Part shown: piece after piece, positions 44,904 to 53,843 of the stretch | Position numbering within the stretch: position 1 is the stretch's first letter | Layout of the letters: each line of letters begins with the position of its first letter | From: Salinirubrum litoreum | GTDB lineage: Archaea; Halobacteriota; Halobacteria; Halobacteriales; Haloferacaceae | DNA length: 64,000 nucleotides | NCBI RefSeq assembly: GCF_020567425.1 | Contig: NZ_JAJCVJ010000001.1 | Coordinates: 248,001-312,000 of the forward strand | Reading direction: 5' to 3' | Notes under the pieces: model-generated | What the model was told of the DNA's origin: nothing | The model's database searches: none | The model's input: only the letters and a program-made list of their open reading frames with translations | Translations under genes and position numbers: made by a program

Positions 44904-45215
44904 ACCACCGAGTTGGCCGCGCCGGGTGAAAAGGGTCGTGTATTCTCCGGCGGGCGTGGGGCGGTCGGACCCCGGTCTCGTGCAGTACTCCCCTCACCTC
45001 CCCGACTGCTGACGACGCGGCCTCCGGCAGGTCCTCACGGTGTTCGGACACTGCTCGGTTCCGGTCGCCAGCAGATCGCGTCCGCTGGGGGTCCGGTCGC
45101 TCGGAGTCACGAGTCGGCCAGTCTCGCCGTCTGCTCCCACACACGTTCAGCAACTTACGGAAACACGGGCCGGAGACACACAGTGTTTTCACACCCCCGG
45201 CGAAAGGCCACGATT
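44904..45215. other. 312-base divergent intergenic region
   Basis: Separates the DUF5796-like gene (minus) from the alcohol dehydrogenase gene (plus). It contains copy B of the dispersed repeat (45051-45100) and a GTTTTC TATA-like element (45185-45190) for the dehydrogenase. Nothing else is seen. Confidence 0.5.
45051..45100 (+). repeat. Dispersed intergenic repeat, copy B (partner at 5074-5124)
   Basis: Same block order as copy A: CTGCTCGGT, CGGTCGCCAGCAGA, GCGTCC, TGGGGG, TCCGG, with about 43 of 51 positions shared. Differences fall in short runs; the CTGCT/AGCAG pairing is kept. Confidence 0.55.
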
Positions 45216-46256
45216 ATGCAGGCAGTTCAGTTCAGCGAGCACGGGGGCCGAGACGTGATCGAGTACGGCGACTTCGCGGACCCGTCCCCTGGCAGGGGCG
45301 AGGTGCTGATCGACGTGAAAGCGGGCGCGCTGAACCACCTCGACATCTGGACCCGGAAGGGCCTGCCGGGCATCGACCTCGAGATGCCACACATCCCCGG
45401 CAGTGACGCGGCGGGCGTCGTCACCGAGGTCGGCGAGGGCGTCTCGCGTTTCTCGGAGGGTGACCACGCGGCCGTCTCTGCCGGCGTCTCCTGTGGCGAG
45501 TGTGAGTTCTGCCGGGACGGCGAGGAGTCGCTGTGTGTCAGCTTCCACATCATCGGGGAACACGTCCGGGGCGTCCACGCCGAACAGGCCGTCGTCCCCG
45601 CCGACAACCTCGTGCCGGTGCCGGACCACGTCGACTGGGAAGTCGCGGGGTCGGCCTCGCTCGTCTTCCAGACCGCGTGGCGGATGCTCCTCTCGCAGGG
45701 CGACCTCCGACCCGGCGAGAGCGTCCTCGTACTCGGTGCCTCCGGCGGCGTGGGCCACGCCGCGGTCCAGATCGCCGACTACGCCGGTGCCGAGGTGTAC
45801 GCTACCGCCAGCACCGAAGAAAAACTCCAGCACGCCGAGGAGTGCGGCGCGGACCACGTGATCGACTACGAGGCGAACGACTTCGCCGAGGAGATCACGG
45901 AGATGACCGGCAAGCGGGGCGTGGACATGGTCGTGGATCACGTCGGGGCGGCCACCTACCCCGACTCGCTCAAGAGTCTGGCAAAGGGCGGACGAATCGT
46001 CACCTGCGGCGCGACCACGGGGCCGAACCCCGACGCCGGCCTGAACCGCATCTTCTGGAACCAGTTGTCGGTCATCGGGTCGACGATGGCGACCCCCGGG
46101 GAGGTCGACGACGTGTTGGAACTCGTCTGGGACGGAACCTTCGAGCCTCGGATCCGCGAGGTCCTGCCGATGAGCGAGGCGGCCCGCGCCCACGAGATGA
46201 TCGAGAACCGTGAGGGCTTTGGTAAAGTGGTCGTAAGACCGGACAGTGAGCTCTGA
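45216..46256 (+). CDS. Zinc-type alcohol dehydrogenase / quinone oxidoreductase family
   Basis: A 346-residue medium-chain dehydrogenase. The structural zinc cysteines are present (CGECEFCRDGEESLC, about residues 92-106). NADP-binding Rossmann motif GASGGVGHAAVQIADYAG (about 178-195). The catalytic metal site is partly changed (LNHLDIWTRKG where a Cys is usual), so it may be of the zeta-crystallin/quinone reductase type rather than a true alcohol dehydrogenase. A TATA-like element lies about 26-31 bases upstream. It overlaps the next gene by 11 bases. Confidence 0.85.
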   Translation: MQAVQFSEHGGRDVIEYGDFADPSPGRGEVLIDVKAGALNHLDIWTRKGLPGIDLEMPHIPGSDAAGVVTEVGEGVSRFSEGDHAAVSAGVSCGECEFCRDGEESLCVSFHIIGEHVRGVHAEQAVVPADNLVPVPDHVDWEVAGSASLVFQTAWRMLLSQGDLRPGESVLVLGASGGVGHAAVQIADYAGAEVYATASTEEKLQHAEECGADHVIDYEANDFAEEITEMTGKRGVDMVVDHVGAATYPDSLKSLAKGGRIVTCGATTGPNPDAGLNRIFWNQLSVIGSTMATPGEVDDVLELVWDGTFEPRIREVLPMSEAARAHEMIENREGFGKVVVRPDSEL

Positions 46257-46650
46257 GGATCGGACCGACGGCGGCTACGTCCACACCCCCGGCGCGCTGG
46301 ACGACGACGGCGACAGCGACGGCGACGGCGGGAGTGGTGTGGACGACACCGATCCCGAGGCGGTCACCGCCGACGATCCCGAGGAGATCGCCACCGACGA
46401 ACCCGAGGCGGTCGGCTTCGGCCGGCAGGGGTGGCTCCTCGTCGGTGTCGTCGTCCTCACGTTCCTCGTGATCCCGGTCGTCGTCTACCTCTACCCCGCC
46501 GCAGTCGGCGGGAACAGCGTCCCGTTTCTCGTCGGCCTGATCGCACTGCCGATGCTTCCGGCAGTTCTGCTCGGGTTGACCGCCGTCTGGACGATGACGG
46601 CGGCGGCCGGTGACGCCGGGGCGGTGGACGACGAGCGCGGCGCAGACTGA
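46246..46650 (+). CDS. 134-residue membrane protein with acidic N-terminal region
   Basis: The first 60 residues are almost only Asp, Glu, Gly, Ser and Thr; two helices follow ([39 protein letters not shown]). It begins with GTG at 46246, overlapping the dehydrogenase gene by 11 bases, so it is co-transcribed. Unknown family; similar two-helix proteins occur widely in haloarchaea. Confidence 0.6.
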   Translation: MSSEDRTDGGYVHTPGALDDDGDSDGDGGSGVDDTDPEAVTADDPEEIATDEPEAVGFGRQGWLLVGVVVLTFLVIPVVVYLYPAAVGGNSVPFLVGLIALPMLPAVLLGLTAVWTMTAAAGDAGAVDDERGAD

Positions 46651-46678
46651 CCAACGATCTCTGCCCCCCGACACCACT

Positions 46679-47275
46679 TCACCCCGGCAAGAGCAGGTTG
46701 ATCCCGGCGACGACCAGGCCCGCCAACCCCATCCTGAACCCGGCGACGTACCAGCGTTGCTTCGAGATACTGCCCATGTAGGCACCGAAGGCGAACAGCA
46801 CCGCGACCGCGAAGCCGACCGACGCGACCGTCGCCTCCCGGACCGACAACAACCCGACTGTGAAGGGATCGCCGGTCACGAGAAACGGGACGAGTGGGAC
46901 CAGAATCCCGACGAGTGGGCCGAGTCCGGAGGCAGTCGCGTTGACGACACGGGCACCCGAGAGGTCCCGCGCGAGTTGGGTGTCGTCCAGTTCCGTCAAC
47001 ATCGCGTCCTCGACCGACTGGAGGTCTGCAAGCTTCTCGGCGCGTTCGATCTCCCAGACACTCCAGACGCCCGAAGTCGCGAGACCGACCGCCGCACCGA
47101 GACCGATCTGGACGACGACCAGGCCGTTCGGGACGCCGGTCAGGAACGCCCCGACGACGACGCCGACACAGGTCAGCGCGCCGTCGAACCCGTTCGAGAC
47201 GAGGTAGCGCCGGGAGATCGACCTGACCTCCTCGTCACGCAGCAGTCGCCGGAGCGAGTCGAGTCGTGACGCCAC
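46679..47275 (-). CDS. VIT1/CCC1-like metal transporter family protein
   Basis: A 198-residue protein with five predicted helices. SNGFDGALTCVGVVVGAF near the start is the VIT1/CCC1 first-helix signature, and the middle acidic helix (ERAEKLADLQSVEDAML) stands for the metal-binding domain. The family exports Fe(II)/Mn(II) into vacuoles or out of the cell; archaeal members are poorly studied. DUF211, another likely metal binder, is encoded 6 bases upstream, supporting a metal-handling unit. Confidence 0.75.
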   Translation of the reverse strand: MASRLDSLRRLLRDEEVRSISRRYLVSNGFDGALTCVGVVVGAFLTGVPNGLVVVQIGLGAAVGLATSGVWSVWEIERAEKLADLQSVEDAMLTELDDTQLARDLSGARVVNATASGLGPLVGILVPLVPFLVTGDPFTVGLLSVREATVASVGFAVAVLFAFGAYMGSISKQRWYVAGFRMGLAGLVVAGINLLLPG

Positions 47276-47281
47276 GGTCGA

Positions 47282-47569
47282 TCACTCCCGGTCGAGCGCC
47301 GGCCCGACCGCGACGTACTCGCCGTAGGCCGCCTGGTCGATGGAGTGGACGCTCCCGCCCAGATCGTCGACGACCGTGACGATCTCGTCGTAGTCCAACT
47401 CCGCACCTTCGATCGTCAACGTCACCTCACGGACCTCCTCGTCGATCTCCACGAGGTCGGTGGTCGCGGCCTCGACCGTGGAGAGGTCGGCGATCTCACG
47501 ACCGAGGGTCAACATGGTCGGCTCGTGTGGCTTCAACACGTCGAGAACGAGACGGCGGAGTGGCGGCAT
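47282..47569 (-). CDS. DUF211 family protein
   Basis: A 95-residue ferredoxin-like fold protein of the archaeal DUF211 (COG1888) family, starting PPLRRLVLDVLKPHEPTMLT. Known structures form ring oligomers that bind metal or small ligands; biological role unsettled. It is first in a two-gene unit with the VIT1-like gene (6-base gap). Confidence 0.85.
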   Translation of the reverse strand: MPPLRRLVLDVLKPHEPTMLTLGREIADLSTVEAATTDLVEIDEEVREVTLTIEGAELDYDEIVTVVDDLGGSVHSIDQAAYGEYVAVGPALDRE

Positions 47570-47693
47570 ACCGGTCGTTGACGGTCTCGGGTGATAATGG
47601 TTGGCCGCAGTTCGTGGGTCGTTTCCGACCGGAGGCCAGCGACCGCCAAGCGACGGCCAGCGACCGGCGGAGGAGACCAGCGAGGGATCGCCG

Positions 47694-48647
47694 TCAGTCG
47701 TCGCTCGATCCGGCACCCCGGCGTCGCTCGCGGAGCCCCGAGAGCTCCTCGCGGATGGCCCGGCGCTTGACCAGCAGGAAGCCGAGGAAGATCAGCAGGA
47801 AGCCGTAGGCAGTCGTCTCGCTGGGCGTCTCCGTGAGAAACGCCCAGCCAGCCAGCGCCGCCGAGATGGGGGCGACGTACGAGACGAGGTTGATCTCGAT
47901 CGGGCCCAACCGGTCGAGGAGGTCGAAGTATATCAGGAAGCCGACCGCGCTCGCGCCGACCGAGAGGTACAGCAAGGACCCGAGCGCGACCGGCGAGAAC
48001 CAGTCCACGCCGACCGGCGACTCGCCGAGTCCCGCCGAGACCAGGTGCATCACGAGCGCACCGCCGAGCATCGACCACGCCTCCATCGACTCGATCGGCA
48101 TCTCGGCGTCGATCCGGCGGGTCAACACCGATCCGAGCGCGAAGGCGGCGGCGGCCGCGAAGATCAGCAGTTTGGCGACGACCGCCCCGGTCAGCAGGCG
48201 GTCGGGGTTCGGGTCCGAGAGGACGATCACCCCGACGAGTCCCAGCAGGAGTCCGACGATACCGACGACGGTCAACCGTTCCTCGGGGAGAAAGACGCGG
48301 GCGAAGACGGTCGTGAGGATGGGACTGAGACTGACGATGACGGCGGCGGCCGCGCTGGTGACCGAGGGGTCCGACTCGCCGACGAACAGGAGCGCGTGGT
48401 AGGCGGCGATCAGGAGGAGCGACCCGACCGCGACGAGCGCCCACTGGCCCCGGCCGCGCGGGATCGGATCGTCGAGGACGATAGCGGCGTAGGCGAGCAT
48501 CAGCACGCCCGCGATGTCGTAGCGGACGGCCGCGAAGAGGACCGGGGGGATGCCCGCCAGTTTCAGGCCGGCGTTGATCGCCATGAACGCCGATCCCCAG
48601 AGGGTGGCGAGGACGAGAAACAACAGGAGGTTCCGGTAGCGGATCAC
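47694..48647 (-). CDS. EamA/DMT-family transporter
   Basis: A protein of about 317 residues with ten predicted helices and two EamA repeats (LWGSAFMAINAGLKLAG in the first; LGSVLTRRIDA then YFDLLDRLGPIEINLVSYVAPI in the second). DMT transporters export or import amino acids and other metabolites; substrate unknown. The GTG at 48647 is preferred since it starts just before helix 1; an ATG at 48725 would add 26 residues. It ends in a basic tail (RRAIREELSGLRERRR). Divergent from trmB. Confidence 0.85.
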   Translation of the reverse strand: MIRYRNLLLFLVLATLWGSAFMAINAGLKLAGIPPVLFAAVRYDIAGVLMLAYAAIVLDDPIPRGRGQWALVAVGSLLLIAAYHALLFVGESDPSVTSAAAAVIVSLSPILTTVFARVFLPEERLTVVGIVGLLLGLVGVIVLSDPNPDRLLTGAVVAKLLIFAAAAAFALGSVLTRRIDAEMPIESMEAWSMLGGALVMHLVSAGLGESPVGVDWFSPVALGSLLYLSVGASAVGFLIYFDLLDRLGPIEINLVSYVAPISAALAGWAFLTETPSETTAYGFLLIFLGFLLVKRRAIREELSGLRERRRGAGSSDD

Positions 48648-48840
48648 ATCGAAGGTGGACGGAGCGACCCGGTGAAGGTTTCGCTCCCGGCGGAGTCGGC
48701 CGGGTGATCGGCTCCTCTGTGCCACGGCCGGTCGTGACGCCGGGCCACCGACTGTACTCGAATCCGAAACTCACCCACCGTCGGTAGCCGGCCCGAGTCG
48801 CCGGCTCCGGCAGTAACTACCGTGTTTCGGAAACCTGTGC

Positions 48841-48856
48841 TACTCGAAGCTCAGTA
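48841..48856 (+). promoter_or_regulatory. TrmB-type motif in the trmB promoter
   Basis: TACT-N7-CAGTA, close to the known TACT-N7/8-GAGTA consensus. It ends a few bases before the TATA-like CTTAAC (48862-48867), itself 23-28 bases before the trmB ATG. The position just upstream of TATA suggests autoregulation. Confidence 0.6.
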
Positions 48857-48889
48857 AACCACTTAACCCACCAGTCGCAAGGGCCTCGC

Positions 48890-49939
48890 ATGGCCGACGA
48901 ACTGCGGTCGACGATGGAGCGAGTCGGGGAACGCTTCAACCTCGGCGAGTACGAGATCGACGCCTACCTCGCCGTGTTGGAACACGGACAGTTGACGGCG
49001 AGCGAGATCGCGGACAACACCGACATCCCGCAGCCGCGAGTGTACGACACCGTGCGCAGCCTCTCGGATCGTGGACTGGTGGAACTGCGCGAGTCCCGCC
49101 CGATGAAGGTCGTGGCGGTCGATCCGAAGGACGCCTTCGGCGACATCCGCACCTCGCTCACGGAGATGGTCGAGGAACTGGAAGCGCGCTACACCGCGCC
49201 GGCCCGCGACACCGAGGCCGTCTCGCTCGTGAAGTCCCGTTCGACGATCCTCCGGTACATCGAGGAGGTGATCGACTCCGCCGAGTTCGAACTCGTCCTG
49301 TCGCTGACGCCGGATCTGCTCCGGCGCTTCCGCGAGGACCTCTCGGCGGCCACCGACGACGGGGTGAGCATCGACCTGCTGGTCGCGCCCGCGAGTCGGG
49401 CACCGGACCCCGCAGAGTTCGACTACCTCGACGTGGCGACGATCGCCCGCGCCCGGCGCGGGATCACGACACCCGTCCTCGCGGTCGCCGACGGCGAGTA
49501 CTCCATCTACGCGACCCAGGACGCCCTGCGCGACGACCGGGACCGCTACGGCGTCATCTTCAACCGGTCCGCACTCGGGTTCCTCGTGAGTGGGTTCTTC
49601 GGGACCGTGCTGTGGACGACCGCCGAGACGCTGGCCGCCGACGGCAAGGCCCGCCCCTTCCCGCGTCGGTACGCCTCCATCCGGCGCGCCGTGAAGGACA
49701 TCCGCGACCTCGAAGGAGAGTTCTACGCCACCGTCGAGGGCCGAGACGTGGAGACCGGCGCGACCATCGTCATCGAGGGGAAGGTGCTGGAGACGGCCTT
49801 CGAGGACACCGAGGAGGTCGCGTCGCTGGTCGTCGAGACGGAAGACGGCCCGGTCGACGTCGGTGGACTGGTCGCGGCGCTGGAAGACATCGAAGGCCAG
49901 GAGATTCTGATCGGGCGGGACGAACCGCCGACGCGATAA
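48890..49939 (+). CDS. trmB: TrmB-family transcriptional regulator
   Basis: A 349-residue TrmB protein: winged helix at residues 15-75 ([35 protein letters not shown]) and a C-terminal sugar-binding domain, with an extra carboxy-terminal beta domain ([16 protein letters not shown]). The Halobacterium orthologue represses or activates many central carbon and cofactor genes depending on glucose. It follows a TATA box and a TrmB-like site. The divergent EamA transporter might be a target too. Confidence 0.9.
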   Translation: MADELRSTMERVGERFNLGEYEIDAYLAVLEHGQLTASEIADNTDIPQPRVYDTVRSLSDRGLVELRESRPMKVVAVDPKDAFGDIRTSLTEMVEELEARYTAPARDTEAVSLVKSRSTILRYIEEVIDSAEFELVLSLTPDLLRRFREDLSAATDDGVSIDLLVAPASRAPDPAEFDYLDVATIARARRGITTPVLAVADGEYSIYATQDALRDDRDRYGVIFNRSALGFLVSGFFGTVLWTTAETLAADGKARPFPRRYASIRRAVKDIRDLEGEFYATVEGRDVETGATIVIEGKVLETAFEDTEEVASLVVETEDGPVDVGGLVAALEDIEGQEILIGRDEPPTR

Positions 49940-49969
49940 CATCGCGAGTGAGTCGGTCGTCGGCTCTTC

Positions 49970-50773
49970 TCAGCCCGTGACCGGGTCGTCCTCGAAGGTG
50001 AACAGTCGCTCGTCACAGTCCGCGCAGGCCAGCACGGCGGTCTCCGGCGAGTCGTAGACGCCGCTGGTCCCGCCACAGCAGGCACCAACGGTCGTCTCGA
50101 CGACCCGGCCGCCGCAGGCCGGGCAGGTCTCGGCGAACATCCGGAGCGGCTGAGCGGCCGCGACCGCGATCTTACGGTCGACGCCCCAGTCGGTCAGCAC
50201 CGCGACGGCCGCACCCTCGGCGATAGCGAACGTGCGCGAGAGCAGGATGGACTCCTCGCCCGAGTCGAGGTGGAGCCAGCCGTCCTCCATCCGCCCGGTG
50301 TACGCGCCCGGCACGCGCGCCGCGACCGCCGACGCGAGGTCGTCGTCGGAGAGGTCACGTAGCTCCGCCATCTCTGCCTCCCAGTCGTCGAGGAAGTCGG
50401 CTGCGGGCGCGAGATCCTGCTGGCCGACGAGCACGCCGGCCTCGAACAGTGCTCCAAGCAGTCGTTCGCCGTCCATCTCGTCGTCGGCGATGCTCTCGGA
50501 GGTTCGGCCGCCGTCGGTCGCCTTCTCCGGGCCGAACTCGACCGGGAGGTACGCGACGAGACGCGGCGCGAACTCGGGGGTGTACGGGACGACGTACCCC
50601 CGAAGCGCGACGAGGACCGCGCCGACCACCACGACGAGGAGCGCGACCGGGAGCGAGACGAGCGTGAGTGAGACCCCGACGATACAGACGATACCGAGGT
50701 TGAGAATCGTGCAGGGCCAACACCGGTTCGCCCCGACGTACTCGGGTCGGCGGAGCCTGTCGATGACCGACAT
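49970..50773 (-). CDS. Membrane protein with C-terminal zinc-ribbon-like cysteines, unknown
   Basis: A 267-residue protein: short basic start containing CWPC (residues 19-22), two predicted helices (ILNLGIVCIVGVSLTLVSL; VALLVVVVGAVLVAL), an acidic soluble middle, and a C-terminal cluster CPACGG, CCGG, CADCD that may bind zinc. No catalytic motif. Its stop comes 30 bases after that of trmB (convergent). Function unknown. Confidence 0.65.
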   Translation of the reverse strand: MSVIDRLRRPEYVGANRCWPCTILNLGIVCIVGVSLTLVSLPVALLVVVVGAVLVALRGYVVPYTPEFAPRLVAYLPVEFGPEKATDGGRTSESIADDEMDGERLLGALFEAGVLVGQQDLAPAADFLDDWEAEMAELRDLSDDDLASAVAARVPGAYTGRMEDGWLHLDSGEESILLSRTFAIAEGAAVAVLTDWGVDRKIAVAAAQPLRMFAETCPACGGRVVETTVGACCGGTSGVYDSPETAVLACADCDERLFTFEDDPVTG

Positions 50774-51194
50774 GAGAGGGCATTCTGCTGGTCTCGGCTT
50801 GAGGGTTTCGGGGATCGAACGACCGGCCGCCGCGATGCCAGCCGTGATCCTTCGGGTGTCACAGTACAGTCGCTGTCGTAGTACGGTAGCTGTCGTAGTA
50901 CGGTAGCTGTCGCAGTACAGTCGCGGTCGTAGTACGGTAGCTGTCGCAGTACAGTCGCGGTCGGCGCGCGCGAGGAACGCGTGCGAGGGACGAGTGAGCA
51001 CCGACCGGGCGCGACCTAGTGTCGCGACCTCGTGTCGCGCCCCCGTCGGCGCGGAGTGAGGAGGCTGGGGAGGCGTGAGGTTCGCGCGATCGCGGTGCTG
51101 TGTCGTGCGGTCGCGGTTCGCGGCTCCGGCGACGCCAGAGCCCCGAACGTCTCGATTCACCACTCGACGGCGACAATCGCGGCTCGCGGACGGG
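50774..51194. other. 421-base gap with a tandem repeat
   Basis: No supportable gene. It carries the 17-bp array (50863-50964) and, at about 51010-51040, two copies of gcgacct(a/c)gtgtc. The rest is GC-rich sequence. Confidence 0.5.
50863..50964. repeat. 17-bp tandem repeat array, six units
   Basis: Six head-to-tail units of 17 bp start at 50863, 50880, 50897, 50914, 50931 and 50948. They are of two kinds: agtacggtagctgtcgt/c and agtacagtcg(c/g)(t/g)gtcgt/c-like forms, mixed. Each contains the palindrome GTAC. It lies 90-190 bases upstream of the membrane/zinc-ribbon gene start. Unlike the array at 8327, the units share no sequence with it. Confidence 0.9.
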
Positions 51195-52088
51195 TCACTT
51201 CGGTTCCGGCGTCCTCGTCGCGGCGTACTCCACCACGAACGTCCGCGTCTGCGGTCTGACTTCGGTCCGGAGTCGAACGTCGTCGACGGTCGGGTCCGCA
51301 CCGCCGTACCCCAGCGACGGCGCGGCGACCACGTCGGTCACCGACTCCCCGGCCGACACCGGCACCACGACCGGATCGGAGATGTCGTAGGCCCAGTTCG
51401 GTTCGATCAGTCCTCTGAGTACCGCGTCCCGGTCCCCCGCGTTCTCGACCGTCGTCCGGAGTCCGACACCCGAGGCCACGGAGACGAGTTCGGCCACCTG
51501 CACCCGCAGATCGGGCCGACTCGCCAGCGCCGCCGTCGTCGTGTCGTCCAGTCGCCAGCGCGCCAGCGCCTCGAAACTCGGGGCGTACGCGACCGACGCC
51601 GACGACACCTCGGCGACCGGGACCGGAATGGCCACCAGCGTCCCTCGTGACTCCCGGCCGGCACCCATCGGGATCACCTGCTCGTACCGACCCGCCGGCT
51701 CCAGCAGCTCGCCGTCCGCCGCGAAGAAGAACGCGTTCGGGTCGAGTTCCGATCCCTCGACGCCGGTCACGTCTACGACGAGGAACTGCACGCCCGGTTC
51801 GCTCCGGATCGCGGTGAACGCGCCGTTGTACCACAACGACGAGACCTGCACGGTCGGATCGGCGACCGTCAGCGTTCGGCCGTCCGGCAGCGTCGTCGAC
51901 TCGCCGAGCGACAGCGGGGGCTCCCTGTCGGTGGTGCCGGTGCCGGCCGTCGAACTCGCCGATCTCTCGGTGTTCGTCGTCTCGGTCTCGTCGGTCGATG
52001 CCGACTCCGGCGCGCCGAGACACCCGGGGAGTCCCGTGAGTCCGGCTAGCGCGCTCGCGGTGGCGGTGAGGGCGGTCCGCCGTCGCAT
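51195..52088 (-). CDS. Haloarchaeal lipoprotein, putative Tat-exported
   Basis: A 297-residue protein starting MRRRTALTATASALAG and a lipobox ending LPGC (Cys23), a typical Tat lipoprotein of haloarchaea. A Ser/Thr/Glu-rich linker follows, then two beta-rich domains (FLVVDVTG; AVLRGLIEPNWAYDI). The ATG at 52088 is chosen over an upstream one because it places the RR motif at the N-terminus; a GGATTTACC TATA element lies about 27 bases upstream. Function unknown; possibly surface binding. Confidence 0.75.
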   Translation of the reverse strand: MRRRTALTATASALAGLTGLPGCLGAPESASTDETETTNTERSASSTAGTGTTDREPPLSLGESTTLPDGRTLTVADPTVQVSSLWYNGAFTAIRSEPGVQFLVVDVTGVEGSELDPNAFFFAADGELLEPAGRYEQVIPMGAGRESRGTLVAIPVPVAEVSSASVAYAPSFEALARWRLDDTTTAALASRPDLRVQVAELVSVASGVGLRTTVENAGDRDAVLRGLIEPNWAYDISDPVVVPVSAGESVTDVVAAPSLGYGGADPTVDDVRLRTEVRPQTRTFVVEYAATRTPEPK

Positions 52089-52229
52089 ACGCAACGCGGC
52101 ACCTGCCTGCGGTAAATCCTTTCTGGGCACTGCCGGTTCCCAGTCTCGGCGTGTGCACCCGCCACGGCGTCACGCCGACTGTCGGTCTCGGGCTATCGAT
52201 TTACACCACTCGGCGTCGTACCCGGCGGT

Positions 52230-52661
52230 ATGCAGTCGACCGACACCTCGACTTCGACCACGACTGCCTCGGCCCCGAACCCGACTGCCGACAGCCTCTA
52301 CCTCGGCGTGGGCTTCGCGGTCTGGCTGGTCGCCACCGTCGCCGTCCGACTCGTCGGTGCTCGCGTGTTCGACCCCGCCGCGCCGGTCCTGATCGCGGGC
52401 GTCTTCGTCGTCACCATCCCGGCGATGATCGCGCTCACGCTCCTGATCTTTCGGTGGCGCGAGACACCGACCCCTGCTCGTCCGCGTGCCGCCGGGCTAC
52501 TCGTCGCGCCGGGTCTCCTGCTCGACGCGTTCGTCTTGCCGCTCCACGCGACCGTCTTTCCGCAGATGCCACTCGGCGGTGTCCCCTTCTTCGGTGGGTT
52601 CCTCCTGCTGGCCTACGGCGTCGTGATCGTCACGGGACTCCAGTCTGGTCGCGGTCGGTAG
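52230..52661 (+). CDS. Membrane protein, DUF5367-like
   Basis: A 143-residue protein with a Ser/Thr-rich start and four predicted helices (LYLGVGFAVWLVATVAVRLVG as the first). The first helix matches my recollection of DUF5367, a family of small bacterial and archaeal membrane proteins of unknown function. It is convergent with dapE. Confidence 0.6.
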   Translation: MQSTDTSTSTTTASAPNPTADSLYLGVGFAVWLVATVAVRLVGARVFDPAAPVLIAGVFVVTIPAMIALTLLIFRWRETPTPARPRAAGLLVAPGLLLDAFVLPLHATVFPQMPLGGVPFFGGFLLLAYGVVIVTGLQSGRGR

Positions 52662-52688
52662 AAACGGGGCCGTCGGCCGAACGATTCG

Positions 52689-53840
52689 TCACCCGAGCAA
52701 CGTCGCCAGTGCCGACTGCACTGCCTCGCCCGCCTGCCGAACCTCCGAGACGCGGACGTACTCCCGCTCCGCGTGCGCGACCGCGCCCTCGTCGTCGGCC
52801 AGCACCCCCGGCCCGAAGACCACCGTCGGCGCGGGTGCGAAGTACGACGCCTCGGTCGCCGCACCGAAGGGCCGAATCTCGCCGCCCGAAGCGGACTGTA
52901 ACGCCCGGACGACCGCCGCGTCGGGGGTCGTGGCGAACGCCTCCAGAAACGGTGACTCCCGGTCGGTCAGCGCGAAGTCGACGCCCACCTCGTCTGTGAT
53001 CGCCGCCCGGACGTGGCTCTCCAGCGCCGACCGGAAGCCCTCTGCCGTCTCCGGCGGGACACTCCGCCGATCCACGACCAGTTCCGCCTCGGCCGGCACC
53101 TGGTTCGTCGACTCGCCCCCCGAGACGGTCGTCGGCGTCAGCGTCGGGCCGCCGAGTTGCGGGTCCGGGTCGGGACTCGCGTCGGTCGCGTCGAACGTCC
53201 TGATCGCCCGGAGTGCACCCTCCAGGCCGGCGACCGCGTTGACACCCGACTCGGGTTCGGCGGCGTGAGCCGCGACCCCGGAGAGCGTCACGGTTCCTTG
53301 AAACCGTCCCTTCGCGGCGGTACACACGTCCAGTCCGGTCGGTTCACCGACGACGTAGGCGTCGGCGTCCAGATCGAGCGCGTCGGCACCGAGCGACAGG
53401 GTCTCCTCGTCCGGCGTCACGGCCAGCGTGAGTCGCCCCCGTGCCGGTTCGGTCGCGAGGAATCCCGCGAGCAGTGCGGCCAGCGGCCCCTTCGCGTCAC
53501 ACGAGCCGCGTCCCCGGATCACGTCCTCGCGGGCCGGATCACCTGCTCCACCGTCGTCCCGTGCGAACGGGACGTGTGGTCGCACCGTGTCGATGTGGGT
53601 GTTCAAGACGATGTGGGGTCCGTCCTCGGGCACCGAAGACTCGCGCGTCGCCAGCGTGTTCCCGGCGTCGTCTACCGTCGCGTCGATTCCGTGGTCCGCG
53701 AGCGTCTCGACGAGGAACGCCCGCATCTCGGTCACGTCCTCGCTCGAGTCGATCTGTACGGCGGCTTCGAGGAAGTCGATCGGGTCGAACTCGGTCGCGT
53801 CGCGGGCAGCGTCGACCGCGTCGGAGTCGTCGACCGGCAC
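52689..53840 (-). CDS. dapE: Succinyl-diaminopimelate desuccinylase (M20 peptidase family)
   Basis: A 383-residue M20 metallohydrolase. Zn ligands are in LNTHIDTVRP and RGSCDAKGPLAA, then TPDEETLSLGADAL, and VGEPTGLD; the C-terminal FGAATEASYF carries the last ligand region. It hydrolyses N-succinyl-L,L-DAP to L,L-DAP. It is last in the dap operon, starting three bases after dapF ends, which makes DapE the best reading over other M20 peptidases. Confidence 0.88.
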   Translation of the reverse strand: MPVDDSDAVDAARDATEFDPIDFLEAAVQIDSSEDVTEMRAFLVETLADHGIDATVDDAGNTLATRESSVPEDGPHIVLNTHIDTVRPHVPFARDDGGAGDPAREDVIRGRGSCDAKGPLAALLAGFLATEPARGRLTLAVTPDEETLSLGADALDLDADAYVVGEPTGLDVCTAAKGRFQGTVTLSGVAAHAAEPESGVNAVAGLEGALRAIRTFDATDASPDPDPQLGGPTLTPTTVSGGESTNQVPAEAELVVDRRSVPPETAEGFRSALESHVRAAITDEVGVDFALTDRESPFLEAFATTPDAAVVRALQSASGGEIRPFGAATEASYFAPAPTVVFGPGVLADDEGAVAHAEREYVRVSEVRQAGEAVQSALATLLG

Positions 53841-53843
53841 GGC

